A DNA stretch of 64,000 bases from NCBI RefSeq assembly GCF_018873765.1, contig NC_057925.1, positions 8,381,568-8,445,567 on the forward strand, read 5' to 3'. The translations under genes were made by a program, and so were the position numbers. Position 1 is the first letter of the stretch, and each line of letters begins with the position of its first letter. Below are positions 21,389 through 31,883 of this stretch, one piece after another. Source of the stretch: Telopea speciosissima. Its lineage: Eukaryota > Streptophyta > Magnoliopsida > Proteales > Proteaceae. Under the pieces are notes generated by a model, which saw only the letters and a list, made by a program, of their open reading frames with translations, made no database searches and had not been told where the DNA came from.

Positions 21389-24096
21389 ATGGCAGACCAG
21401 ATGGTAACACTAATGTGTCGTTGGGATGGAAGGATTACAACTGGACAACAGGGCGCGGATTATGAAGGTGGTAGACTGAAAGGCATTCGTGTCAACTGCA
21501 GAACAACTCACTCAGTGTTGTTGTGTCGGATGTATGAGATCACAAAGTATGACAGGAGGCAGTTTATAATTAAGATGACGTGCAGGTACCCGATGTCTAA
21601 GGGATATATAGCTTATGAGATAGATGACAAAGATGCTACGGAAATTATGCTTGAATTGGGAAGACAGCAAAACGGCCATGGGGTAGAGTTGTACTTGGAA
21701 AAAGATCAAGTGCACATCAACAATGAACGAGATGATCATCAGGTCATTCAGAGTGGTCTGTTCACTCATATGCTTGTCCAAGGTAGTGAAAAAAAAAAAA
21801 ATTCAATTTTCCATCATTTTGCAATTTTGATGACTAGGGCGCTCCATCACTTGCTTTACGTGTGTTTATCATTCTTCTGTTTTATGTGCTTTGTGCAGAC
21901 ACCAATACTCAATTGGTCGCCGAGTGTCCTGCTGACCCAGAGCAATTAGTCCCTGGGCCCATTGATACCAGTGTGCTCACACTGCAAGGAGATCATAGAT
22001 CCCAGGCTATATGGGATGGTGAGGTTGGTATCTATCTCATTTTAGAAATGCTAAATTTACATGTGTTTAACTGATATGCAATGTGCCCTTTTTTAGGACA
22101 TTGGGATATTGAAATGTACTCAGAGAATAGGGCGTTTAGCAGATTGGCCTTTGCATTCTGATCTTGTCAGGTATGTTACAAGAGCAGGACTCTATCACCT
22201 GTCTAGGGTTAATGGTATGAGGATGGATCGTCCATTGATCACTGCGTTAGTAGAGCGATGGCGCCGTGAGACCCACACGTTTCATCTTCCAGTGGGTGAG
22301 ATGGCCATTACTCTACAAGATACAGCAGTTCTCCTTGGACTTCGTGTACATGGTGATCCAGTGACTGGTAGGACTGACTACACATGGGCAGAGCTCTGCA
22401 AGGACTTATTGGGGAGGAAGCCAGAGGCACAGTACTTGAGTGGATCATCACTAAAGATGACCTGGCTATATACACATTTTCATCAACTTCCAGAGGGCAC
22501 TAGTCCCATGGTTCAGGAGCAGTATGCCCGGGCATACATGTTGTACTTGCTTGGGAGCACTATCTTTGTAGATAAGTCTGGAGATTCTGTCCAGTTGATT
22601 TATCTTCCCCTCCTCAGTGACTTTGATGCAGCTGGGAGACTGAGCTGGGGTAGTGCCGCATTAGCATTCTTGATGCGAGAGTTGTGTAGGGCTACTTCTC
22701 GGCGAATGTCTGAGATTGCTGGGTGTTTGACCCTATTGCAGGTATGTTCCACTCGGTATGACCATGTATATTTTCGTTTCAAGCTGTCTTACCATGGGTG
22801 TTTTCTAACACCTTTCCAATTTCAGTTATGGGCATGGGAGCGATTGCGTATTGGTTTCCCTAATAAACGCGAGCCTCAGACTCCTCCAGGAGGTGCTTCA
22901 ACTACTGATATTGGTTCACTTGGTGCTTCAGAAATTGCAGTTCAGTCGCCAACAGATGTGGCAATGCAGTCGCAAACAGATGCATCGCTACTGGTAGCAG
23001 ATGAGCAGTCAGCTGCACTTGCAGATCCATTAGGGTGCAGGTGAATTATATGTTTTTTCTTTGGGGTGGGGTACCTGAATTGTATTGCTTTCTTTGAGAG
23101 TAAGCATTATATTCTGAGAGTTACTTTATTCGTATCAACTTTTCACCCAGGTGGAATGTACCAATGTCACACACTGAGAGCCCAAAGACTGTTTTGCGTT
23201 ACTACAGATCTCAACTTGACCACCTGATGGATGATCAGGTATAAATTAAGCTCTAGCTGTTTATCAGTTGTGTAAGTCATGACATTTATCTGAGTCTTGT
23301 AAATAACCAGTATAAATTATCCATATCCCATAAATGTAGGTTATTTGGCAACCATATGCCCCTGAGATTTTGGCAGCATTACCTGAAATATGTAGGAGTG
23401 ATCAGGATGTGTGGCGGACAATAGCACCCCTCATTTGCTTTGACATTGTAGAGTGGCACTTACCTCAGAGAGTTCTACGTCAGTTTGGTCTACAGAACAT
23501 GATTCCAGAGAATATGAATATTGACCAGGGACTCCATAGCATCACAAGACAGGGGAGGCCCACTATAGATTGGAAGGTACATCATGCTGAGTATATCACT
23601 CTATGGGAGAATCGCTTGTCAACCATTGCTGTGGGAACTCTTGAGAATGGTTCAGTGCACTGTAATGGTCAATATATGGAATGGTATCGTCGCATCACTC
23701 GTCGCTTTGTTGGTCATCCCAATGATACACCAGTTATGCGCTACCAACTTAGGGGACATGATCAACAAATATTGGTAATGAATGATACTTACCTTAAACC
23801 ATTGTCATTTCATTTCAATCACTTCTCTGCATCTCGTAAATTAATTCGGTTTGAAATAGCAGGTTAGGTGCATGACTAATATGCATTCCCGTATCAGTGC
23901 GACCCTTGAAAATCTCAGTCCTACATGTACATGTGGTGCACACTCAACACTTGAGGAGCTTAGAGATATGATAGATGGTGCACTACAGCAGGTTCGTGAA
24001 GGACGTCAGATTGAGGCAGCCCCTTCAGTAGTAGCACCTGCCACTGGTCGGAAATATACCAGAAAGCGACACAAAGTTGAGAAGCAGAATAAATAA
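21389..24096 (+). CDS. MuDR-N domain / plant mobile domain (PMD) fusion protein, 7 exons
   Basis: Seven exons join in frame: 21389-21782, 21899-22023, 22097-22741, 22826-23040, 23151-23238, 23340-23774 and 23863-24096 (2136 nt, 711 aa). All introns are GT-AG. Residues about 1-131 resemble the MuDR transposase N-terminal (PB1-like) domain: RWDGRI, YEGG, KYDRRQF, CRYPMSKGYIAYEI. Residues about 174-630 are a plant mobile domain of the MAIN/MAIN-LIKE type: LADWPLHSDLVRYVTRAG, ITALVERWRRETHTFHLP, TLQDTAVLLGLRV, LQLWAWERLR, and VIWQPY in exon 6. The C-terminus is basic (GRKYTRKRHK), like a nuclear signal. PMDs occur both in Mutator-like transposons and in host genes of genome maintenance and silencing; no MURA catalytic core is present. 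No flanking terminal repeats were found. I infer a domesticated or host-type gene. The seven clean junctions argue against decay. Confidence 0.85.
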
Positions 24097-25263
24097 CACC
24101 ACTAGTAGCAGCTCATGTACTAGCTAGAGGTGCTTAACTTTAAGAATAGGCAACCTACACCAGCTCCTCAAATGCAAGCATGGTCACTAGCAGCTTCAGA
24201 TGTTCCTGCCACATATATTGGGCATTTGAGCAGTTCTAACTCTGGTTGATGCTTCAGCAGCAGCCACCTCCAGCTGATCCAACTATGTTTGTAACTTGGA
24301 TCACCCAGAAGAAGAGGAAGCTCGCAAATCACAATGAAGAAGTATATTGGCCAACAAGCAGATCAATTGGGTAAGGGAGCTTATGTATGATTGATAGTTG
24401 ATGTAAGATTGAGAGCTTACACAGGATCTTATTGTGGTGAATTTGATTATGATGGGTTGGGTTTGGAACTTTATTCTGGGCATTAACCCAACCTTAGGGA
24501 ACCCAACTCAATCTTCAGTCTTCAAACCAATTCATTGGACAGTGGTTTCTGTTGTGAATTTGGGGTCCCTGGTTCAGTATACCTACCATCACTGAGAAGA
24601 AAAAGGAGAGGAAAAGATGGAATCTCATACAATAAGTATCGATCTTAAGGGTCGCACTTCAAATCTTCCGTCTTCAAACCAATTCATGTGATTTCAGTTC
24701 AGTATCATCACTTTATTCCCAGTTAGTATAACAAATCATGAGTTTTCATTTAGATAATTTGGATCAAATGCTTGTCTAAGCTTTGGGGAAACCAAGGTGG
24801 GATCCTGTCATCAACCATTGATTCTCCAATAGCCTGTTCCAATTGGGTTATAAATTTGCAAACTCATTGTAGCTTTGTTGTTTATTTTGTAAATGTACTT
24901 TCAGAAATTATTTTTTTCTTCTGATTTTATTAAAGCTCCATACCACACTAGTTAGTTCACTTTTCATTAGGGATGTCAATGAAGCTGCTTTAGGTAGGTT
25001 GGTAGGTTTCACCAATATGGTACCCTATCCTCTTAAAAGAGTGCTTCACACGAATTGGACTTTTTTATGTTCTGCCCCTGAGACATGCTGCAAGTGGTTC
25101 ACCAATCTTTCAGGGTAACTAACTAGGGTGGGTGGTACCAAGAGTTCTTTGAATATCATACCCAACCCTAACCCAACAAAGGTCATACCACACCAGTTTA
25201 AGAGGCACCATTGCGATAACTTCAATGTATAATATGAAAGGATAAATGTTTCATGTAGGGGAG
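24097..25263. other. 3' flank of the PMD gene, no further gene
   Basis: Probable 3' UTR and spacer. Repeats of AATCTTC(A/C)GTCTTCAAACCAATTCAT occur near 24511 and 24661. Nothing else recognisable. Confidence 0.45.
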
Positions 25264-25848
25264 TGTAGCGCCCACACCCCGACAACGAGGGGGGCCGAAA
25301 TGACCGCCCCCTAAGAAACGCATGACGTCCTTATTGATGGCATCACACACACTCCCATTGGCCCCTGTGCACATGCACGAGCCATGCTCCTCCACAGGAC
25401 CACAGAAAACACTTCCCCTGAAATGAAAATAAGAAGTGAAAGATCTTGTTTAGCATTGTACGGATAAAATATCTTCACCACCTACAACTCAACACGTGGA
25501 TATATGAAATTGAAAACACTATCTAATCTATCTCTAATTCATCTTTCCCAATATAGAAACATACTATAAACCAGGCATCAAACATATAAATCATACTCAT
25601 GGTAGGAAACTAAGGAACCCCACACCATGGTGACTGAAAGAGATCTACCATAACAAGAATCCAACTCCCCAATAAGGGAAAGAATCCTCACACAACTACA
25701 GAAATTAGAAGCTTTCCATAACCAGACTCTCTAAGCTTAACCCGTCTCCCAAAAGAAAACTATCATCTTGGAAAGAGGGCATATCCAAAAGGGATTCTCA
25801 TCATCGCCTCGGACTACCAAACACTCCAATATAAATAAAGCCTCCCCA
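25264..25848. mobile_element. Probable solo LTR, 585 bp
   Basis: Starts TGTAGCGCCC and ends GCCTCCCCA (TG...CA), with a perfect 5-bp direct repeat GGGAG on both sides (25259-25263 and 25849-25853). ATATAAATAAAG lies near the right end. No internal region or second LTR is nearby, so it would be the product of LTR-LTR recombination. The family is not assigned. Confidence 0.6.
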
Positions 25849-25853
25849 GGGAG

Positions 25854-26863
25854 CAGGGATGTTCAATTATCTCTATCGCTCTAAACTCTTGTGATCTTGC
25901 TTTGGTTTTCAATGTAGTTGACAGAAAGTTGATTTAGGTATTGGAGAGTTCTAGCCGGAGTCCGCTCCCGCCCTCTCATGGTGTTCTGTTATTTGAGTTT
26001 CATAAGTTCCTTAACTCGTGCAGCTCGTGTCAACCAGAAGACAGTTTTTTGCAGCAACAAGCACTAATTAAATTCACAGAGTGGTTTTATATGGTAGAGA
26101 ATAGAGATACATGCATTCTTACTTGTACCATTTTCTGCAAAATGGAGGAGAGCATATATCAAGTAAATCTAATTGTATTCTAGAGAGAGAGAGAGAGAGA
26201 GAGAGAGAAGCCTATTTGGGAAACACCTGAGGAAGCTGGATCATTGTATCAGTAGTAGTAGTAGTAAGTGTCCCTTCTGAGATGTGACTTAATTTTGGAT
26301 CTTTTGATCGACCCCTAACTATGCTCACCCATCCAAAATAATTTAATAAAGAAGAAAACAAATATAAATAAGGTTTAAAAACATATCTAGAATTGGACAC
26401 AGAATTAACCTCCATTGATTTTAATTCAAATCGGATTAGAAATATGATTCTCAGAATAGGCTAAAATCTTAAAAAAATATAATCAGGAAGAAGAAACAAA
26501 GATTTCCAAAGAATTGTGACTTTAAGAAGTTCTTTTAATTCAAGGAGAAAGTCTTAGAGATGTTACTACAAGAAATAGGTTTTATTGATATTCTGCCTTT
26601 CTACTATTTTATTGGCTTAAAAAAAAAAAGAAGAAATAACCAAAAATTCCCATCCTACTATTTTAGTGATTAAAAAAAAGAACAAAATAACCAAAAATAA
26701 AAATTTAGTTTCATTAATAACCTATTCAAAAGAGGGGTTTGTAAATATAGTGAATTCCTATCCAGTTCTTTAAACCATGAATATAATCAATCTTCTACAG
26801 AAAAAAAAAGAATATAATCAATCTTATTCTAATTATACGGTCTTGGAATGCTGCGTAAGGCAG
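25854..26863. other. Intergenic with a GA microsatellite
   Basis: A (GA)n run at about 26183-26208 and a GTA-rich run near 26250 (AGTAGTAGTAGTAGTAAG). AT-rich and without a recognisable gene. Confidence 0.5.
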
Positions 26864-27086
26864 ATTAAAATCCTCTCCAATTCCTTGATTGTCGAGTGCG
26901 GTGTAGTTCAGGGTTGGGAGGTTGACACCTGACAGGCGTGACATCAAATGGTCTGATGGTGATTGAGTCAGTTTTTTTTCTTCTCGAGCTCGACACTATT
27001 GGATATCATGTCTGTCAGGTGTCGAGCTCTTAGCCCCGAACTGCATCATACTGCACTTTTAGGGAATTGGAGAGATTTTTTTTCCG
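26864..27086. mobile_element. Foldback MITE (AATCCTCTCC ends)
   Basis: Palindrome with arms AAATCCTCTCCAATTCC / GGAATTGGAGAGATTT around a T-rich loop next to CTCGAGCTCGACAC. Same layout as each foldback of the 10.7-12.3 kb array, but present once. Target duplication unclear. Confidence 0.7.
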
Positions 27087-27407
27087 ATTAAGGCCTGATC
27101 GAAACTGGTCAAGACTGATCGATTGACACAAGTCCATTTCCTTTGCGCCCACACACACGCACTTGCACACGTGAGAGATAATCAACGATCTCATTTTTAC
27201 CATTTACAAGGGGAGGAGAGGTATTAATGAAAACAAAAAGGATAAGTGGTTACATTTCATATGTACGTTGACCTGCTTGTACGTGCAGATGATCCATTCT
27301 CGGTTGACGCTTCGACTTCAAAATCTAAATAGAAATAGAAACTTTACCGCATTCTGTGCGCGAGCGAGTGAGTGAGGGTTTTTCCTCGCTGCTCCATGAA
27401 GTAGAGC

Positions 27408-29825
27408 ATGAAAAGACTGTTACTTTCACCCATCTATTCTCGACAATGTTTGAGCCACCAAACATTTGTTAGAAACCAATCTTCTGTGCCATCAGATCGC
27501 AATTTCTTCCTTAATCTTATCTGTAAATCCTCCTCCGTGGTCCAACTCAAGCAGATTCAAGCTCAGATCATCCTCAACGGTCTCCATAATGACCTAATAA
27601 CCACAACAAAGCTCACTAATAGGCTCTCAGACTTTGGAGCCATTGACTATGCCCATCTTCTCTTCTCCACCATTTCACAACCCGACCTCTTCCTCTTCAA
27701 TGTCCTTATCAGAGGATTCTCCAAGAATGGCTCACCCACGTCTGCCATTTCCCTCTACAAGTACCTCCTTTGGAGCACCACTCTCAAGCCCGACAACTTC
27801 ACGTTTGCCTTCGCGATATCAGTGTCTTCACACCTTGATTCAAAGGAAATTGGGCTTCTACTTCATGCCCATTCAATCCTTTTTGGGTTTGAATTTGATG
27901 TGTTTGTCGGGTCTGCTGTTATGGATTTTTATTTTAAATTCTCTCAAATTCAGACAGCACAGAAAGTGTTTGATAGAATTCCCGAGCCAGATACAGTTTC
28001 TTGGAATACCATGATATCTGGGTTGGTGCAGAATGGTAGTTTTTCTGAATCGATACAACTGTTTGAGGATATGGTCCTGAGAGGAACCCAATTTGATTCG
28101 ACCACATTTGCTGCTGTTCTTCCAGCAGCTGCTGAATTGAAAGAATTGAAAAAGGGAATGAAAATACAATGTTTGGCAATCAAGACAGGCTTCCATTCCC
28201 ATGCTTATGTCCTCACAGGTTTGATTTCTTTGTATTCTAAATGCGGTATGGTCTCTGCCGCAAGATTTCTGTTTGCACAGTTTGGCTGTCCAGATTTGAT
28301 CTCTTGGAATGCAATGATCTCTGGGTACTCCTGCAATGGTGAGACTAAATCTTCAGTGAGTCTCTTTAGGCAATTGTTAGTTTCTGGGGAGAAAGTTAAT
28401 TCAAGTACAATCGTGGGTTTGATCCCTGTGTTTTTTCCCTTTAACCATCTTTGTCTCACGCATTCTATTCATGGTTTCTCTCTGAAGTGTGGTCTCAATT
28501 TAAATTCTTCAGTTTCTACTGCTCTGACTACTGTTTATAGTAGATTAAATGAAATGGAATCTGCAAGGCAGCTTTTCGATGAATCCCCAGACAAAAGCTT
28601 GGAATCTTGGAATTCCATGATCTCCGGTTACACTCAGAATGGGTTAACAGAAATGGCAATATCTCTTTTCCAGAAAATGCGGATGTCAGATGTCTGCCCA
28701 AATCCAGTCACGATTACAAGTATTCTTTCAGCTTGTGCTCAGCTTGGAGCTCTTTCTCTAGGAAAATGGGTCCATGAGTTAATACTTAGAGAAAATTTTG
28801 ATTCCAATGTATATGTGTCAACAGCTCTAATTGACATGTATGCGAAATGTGGAAGAATCAAAGAGGCACGGGGGATATTCAATTATATGCCTGAAAAGAA
28901 TATGGTATCTTGGAATGCAATGATTGCGGCTTATGGACTCCATGGGCATGGCAATGAAGCGCTAAGTCTCTTTTCTGAGATGTTAGATTCTGGGTTATCC
29001 CCAACTGGAGTTACATTTCTTTCGGTCTTGTATGCTTGCAGCCATGCTGGATTAGTAAGGGAGGGAGATGTGATCTTTCAGTCAATGACACTGGAGCATG
29101 GATTTCAGCCAGGACCTGAGCATTATGCCTGCATGGTTGACCTCCTTGGTCGAGCTGGGCAGGTGGACAGGGCCTTAGAGTTTATAAAGACTATGCCTGT
29201 TGAGCCAGGACCTGGTGTATGGGGTGCACTGCTTGGTGCTTGCATGAAACACAAGAATACAAGCCTAGCAACTATGGCTTCAGATAAGTTGTTAGAATTG
29301 GATCCTGAAAATGTCGGGTATTATGTTCTGCTCTCTAACATATACTCAGTGGACCGGAACTATTCTGAGGCTGCAACAATTCGTCAAGTAGCTAAGAAGA
29401 GAAAGTTGAGCAAGACACCTGGATGCACCCTGATTGAGACTGGTGACAACCTGCATGTCTTTACATCTGGTGACTGGTCCCATCCACAATCAAAAGCTAT
29501 CTATGCCATGTTGGAGAAATTGAGCAGAAAGATGAGGGAGGTTGGATTTGAGGCTGAGACCGATGTAGCACTGTATGATGTTGAGGAGGAAGAGAAGGAG
29601 CAAATGGTGAAGGTTCATAGTGAGAAATTGGCCATTGCTTTTGGGCTCATTAGTACTGAGCCAGGAACAGAGATCAGGATTATCAAGAATCTTAGAGTTT
29701 GTTTAGATTGCCATAATGCGACTAAATTCATCTCCATGCTCACTGAGAGAGTGATTGTAGTTAGGGATGCTAACAGATTCCACCACTTCAAGGATGGGAT
29801 ATGTTCTTGTGGAGACTATTGGTGA
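27408..29825 (+). CDS. DYW9: DYW-type pentatricopeptide repeat protein (At4g30700-like)
   Basis: A single uninterrupted exon of 805 aa, typical of PLS-class PPR genes. PPR motifs of P, L and S type run from about residue 65 to 640 (for example SWNTMISGLVQNG, SWNAMISGYSCNG, YVSTALIDMYAKCGRI, ACSHAGLV). E/E+ motifs and a DYW domain follow and end at the last three residues, D-Y-W. The DYW cytidine deaminase signature is present: H737-x-E739 (HSEKLAIAFG) and C765-x-x-C768 (CLDC), then HHFKDGICSCGDYW. The sequence follows Arabidopsis At4g30700 (DYW9, reported as an organelle RNA editing factor) along its length. It should act in C-to-U editing in mitochondria or plastids; the N-terminus (MKRLLLSPIYSRQCLSH) is basic and Ser-rich like a transit peptide. 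The first ATG in frame was taken; no better start lies downstream before the repeats. Confidence 0.96.
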   Translation: MKRLLLSPIYSRQCLSHQTFVRNQSSVPSDRNFFLNLICKSSSVVQLKQIQAQIILNGLHNDLITTTKLTNRLSDFGAIDYAHLLFSTISQPDLFLFNVLIRGFSKNGSPTSAISLYKYLLWSTTLKPDNFTFAFAISVSSHLDSKEIGLLLHAHSILFGFEFDVFVGSAVMDFYFKFSQIQTAQKVFDRIPEPDTVSWNTMISGLVQNGSFSESIQLFEDMVLRGTQFDSTTFAAVLPAAAELKELKKGMKIQCLAIKTGFHSHAYVLTGLISLYSKCGMVSAARFLFAQFGCPDLISWNAMISGYSCNGETKSSVSLFRQLLVSGEKVNSSTIVGLIPVFFPFNHLCLTHSIHGFSLKCGLNLNSSVSTALTTVYSRLNEMESARQLFDESPDKSLESWNSMISGYTQNGLTEMAISLFQKMRMSDVCPNPVTITSILSACAQLGALSLGKWVHELILRENFDSNVYVSTALIDMYAKCGRIKEARGIFNYMPEKNMVSWNAMIAAYGLHGHGNEALSLFSEMLDSGLSPTGVTFLSVLYACSHAGLVREGDVIFQSMTLEHGFQPGPEHYACMVDLLGRAGQVDRALEFIKTMPVEPGPGVWGALLGACMKHKNTSLATMASDKLLELDPENVGYYVLLSNIYSVDRNYSEAATIRQVAKKRKLSKTPGCTLIETGDNLHVFTSGDWSHPQSKAIYAMLEKLSRKMREVGFEAETDVALYDVEEEEKEQMVKVHSEKLAIAFGLISTEPGTEIRIIKNLRVCLDCHNATKFISMLTERVIVVRDANRFHHFKDGICSCGDYW

Positions 29826-30409
29826 CCACCGTCAGTTGGGGCATCATAGGTTTATACTGGTTCATGAGGGTAATTTATCTACATTTTTCAAGGAGTAATA
29901 CAAGAAGCTCCATTAGGTTCATTTATTTATATCATTTATAAGAACAACAGAAAAAGAAAAAAGATGATGATTCAAGAAGCTTGACTATATATCATAAGAA
30001 TCATCTTGTTAAATAGTTGAGGAATCAACTTTTCATGCCCAAGTTTTATTATTAATGGCCTCAATGTACTGTTCTGATCCAGTTATTCTACTTAAATTTT
30101 TTTTTTTTTTTGCATGTCTGAAGCTTTCAAAGAAGCGCGGAGGAATCAAAATAGAATTCATCACTTTTTGGAAAGGATCAGTTTATAGATAGGTTTGTTA
30201 GGACCAGAAACCTGCATGAGCTTACTTTTTCCAACCTTAACCAACTTAACAAATCCTCCCCCCACCCCTTCATTTTTTTTGTTTTTTTGAGGGGGTTTGG
30301 GGGGGGGGGGGGGGGGTGAGGGGGGAGAGACCTATTTGACCTCCACTTCAATACTTACCTTTACCACCACAGCAAGAAGGTTGCTCCATTTCACCGCATA
30401 ATTTTAACT
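29826..30409. other. 3' flank of the PPR gene
   Basis: Probable 3' UTR, then spacer. T runs near 30097-30111 and 30277-30286 and a G run of about 18 at 30299-30316. Confidence 0.5.
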
Positions 30410-31007
30410 ATATGTCGATGGGGCTTGTAAAGGGAACCCTGGCTTGTGGGGAGGAGGAGGTATCATTCGTGACATTGATGGCCATGTCTTGGTTGTCTTT
30501 GCAAACTTTTACAGTGAGTGTACTAATTCCATCGCGGAGTTTAGAGCTTTGAGAGATGGCCTGAAATTTTATGCGGAAATGGGATGGTATTGGTTCCATG
30601 AGATCATTACTCTTATTGAAGCGCTTCAGCCAATAGTATCTTTTACCTTCAGAGAAGGCAACAGGGCGGCGGATTGGCCGGCAAACTATGCGTGTGATTC
30701 GGCTTCTAATTCCTACTTCAACTCTCCAATTGACCTTCCTAGGGATCTTAGACAAATTATTAGGGAGGATGTGGCGGGTGTTTCTGTTGTGTGCAGATAG
30801 TTTTGTTTTGCTTATGGGGCATTGTAAGGTGTTAAGGTACTCTGTTGAGAGGGAGAGTTTGATTTTGCTGTTTTGGGTTGGGGTAAAGCGGTTATGTCCC
30901 CCCCCGTCCCCCCTTCTGTATCTGTTTCTCTAAATGAGTTGATTTTTAATAAAATCTGAGGGGCCAGCCCGGGTCCAGATTATATTCGGGTAAAAAAAAT
31001 AAAAAAA
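30410..31007 (+). mobile_element. L1-type LINE, 3' end with RNase H domain
   Basis: An open frame with YVDGACKGNPG, GGGGIIRD, AEFRALRDGL and FREGNRAADWPAN shows the RNase H-like domain (RVT_3) that closes ORF2 of plant L1 LINEs. It stops at 30798-30800. A tail with a T/G-rich 3' UTR, AATAAAATCTGAG and an A-rich end at about 30993-31007 follows. The middle of the domain looks shortened compared with family members. 5'-truncated copy. Confidence 0.82.
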
Positions 31008-31883
31008 CCTTGTTCCGAAGTAAAGCTTCTGGGTTTTGGAGATTCAGCCAGTGAGCTCACTCAGTTGCTTATACAGGATTGGTCTTAAGGTTTTTTTTTA
31101 AAAGAACATTGAAGTTTCAGGCTTTGTGATTCTTTGACACTGTACCATTAAAGAGTTAGGTGTTAGATAATGTGCTTGCATGCCTGCCTGGGAAAATTAG
31201 ATTCAGATTGGTTAGGTTTACCCCTTGCTTCCTTTAAAAAAAAAAAAAGATTATTTTTTACATTTTTACCTTTGTCTATACTGGTCCACCAATATTGGAT
31301 CAGTCAGGAATCGGTATTGGTCTCCACCGATACTAATACGAATCGACCGATCTGATACCGATTCTTCAATCATGATCCTAATATTGTGTCGATACTATAT
31401 TGGTGAAATGGTATAGATAAAGGGTAAAATAATAAAAAAATAATACCATTCAACCCAAGGTAAAGAGATAAAGAAAAGAAACCAATGGAAGTTACACATA
31501 AATTGAGAATTGATATCAAACGTGGCATTAAGAGAAGGTGATTTGGAGAGGAATCCTCCTCAATGTTGTTGGAGAGGATCCGGAATGGTATTATAGTGTC
31601 AAGACTGTTATTTTACAAAGAAGCAACAGAAAGCTTGGGTTGAGAGAGAGAGAGAGATAACGCTTTATGAGTCCAGCTGTTTTCTCATAAAAATAGGAAA
31701 AGCAGTCAAAATTATCATAAACAATATCCATTATTAGAAAAGCCCCAACGAAGTTCCATACCAATAAATTTCTCCCTCAAATCTCAATATCCAAAGATCT
31801 AAAGAAGAGATAAGCAAGAAGCTTGAAAGTAGGAAGAACGGTACAAAGGTGAAAAGCATACAGAAAGCGCAGAAATAGAGAAG
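31008..31883. other. Spacer and upstream region of the CHX gene
   Basis: 31260-31430 is rich in CCGATAC/GTATCGG-type motifs, like the decayed hAT repeats at 16345 and 37843. A (GA)n run lies at about 31641-31655. The rest is likely promoter and leader of the gene starting at 31884; no clear TATA box was chosen. Confidence 0.45.

Noticed and set aside
27873-28202. Several minus-strand frames of 77-109 aa
   Set aside because: Antisense shadows of the intact PPR gene.
30299-30316. Long G run as a functional G-quadruplex
   Set aside because: Adjoins T and other G-rich low-complexity DNA; an uninterrupted homopolymer here is more likely a slippage tract whose length may also be an assembly uncertainty.
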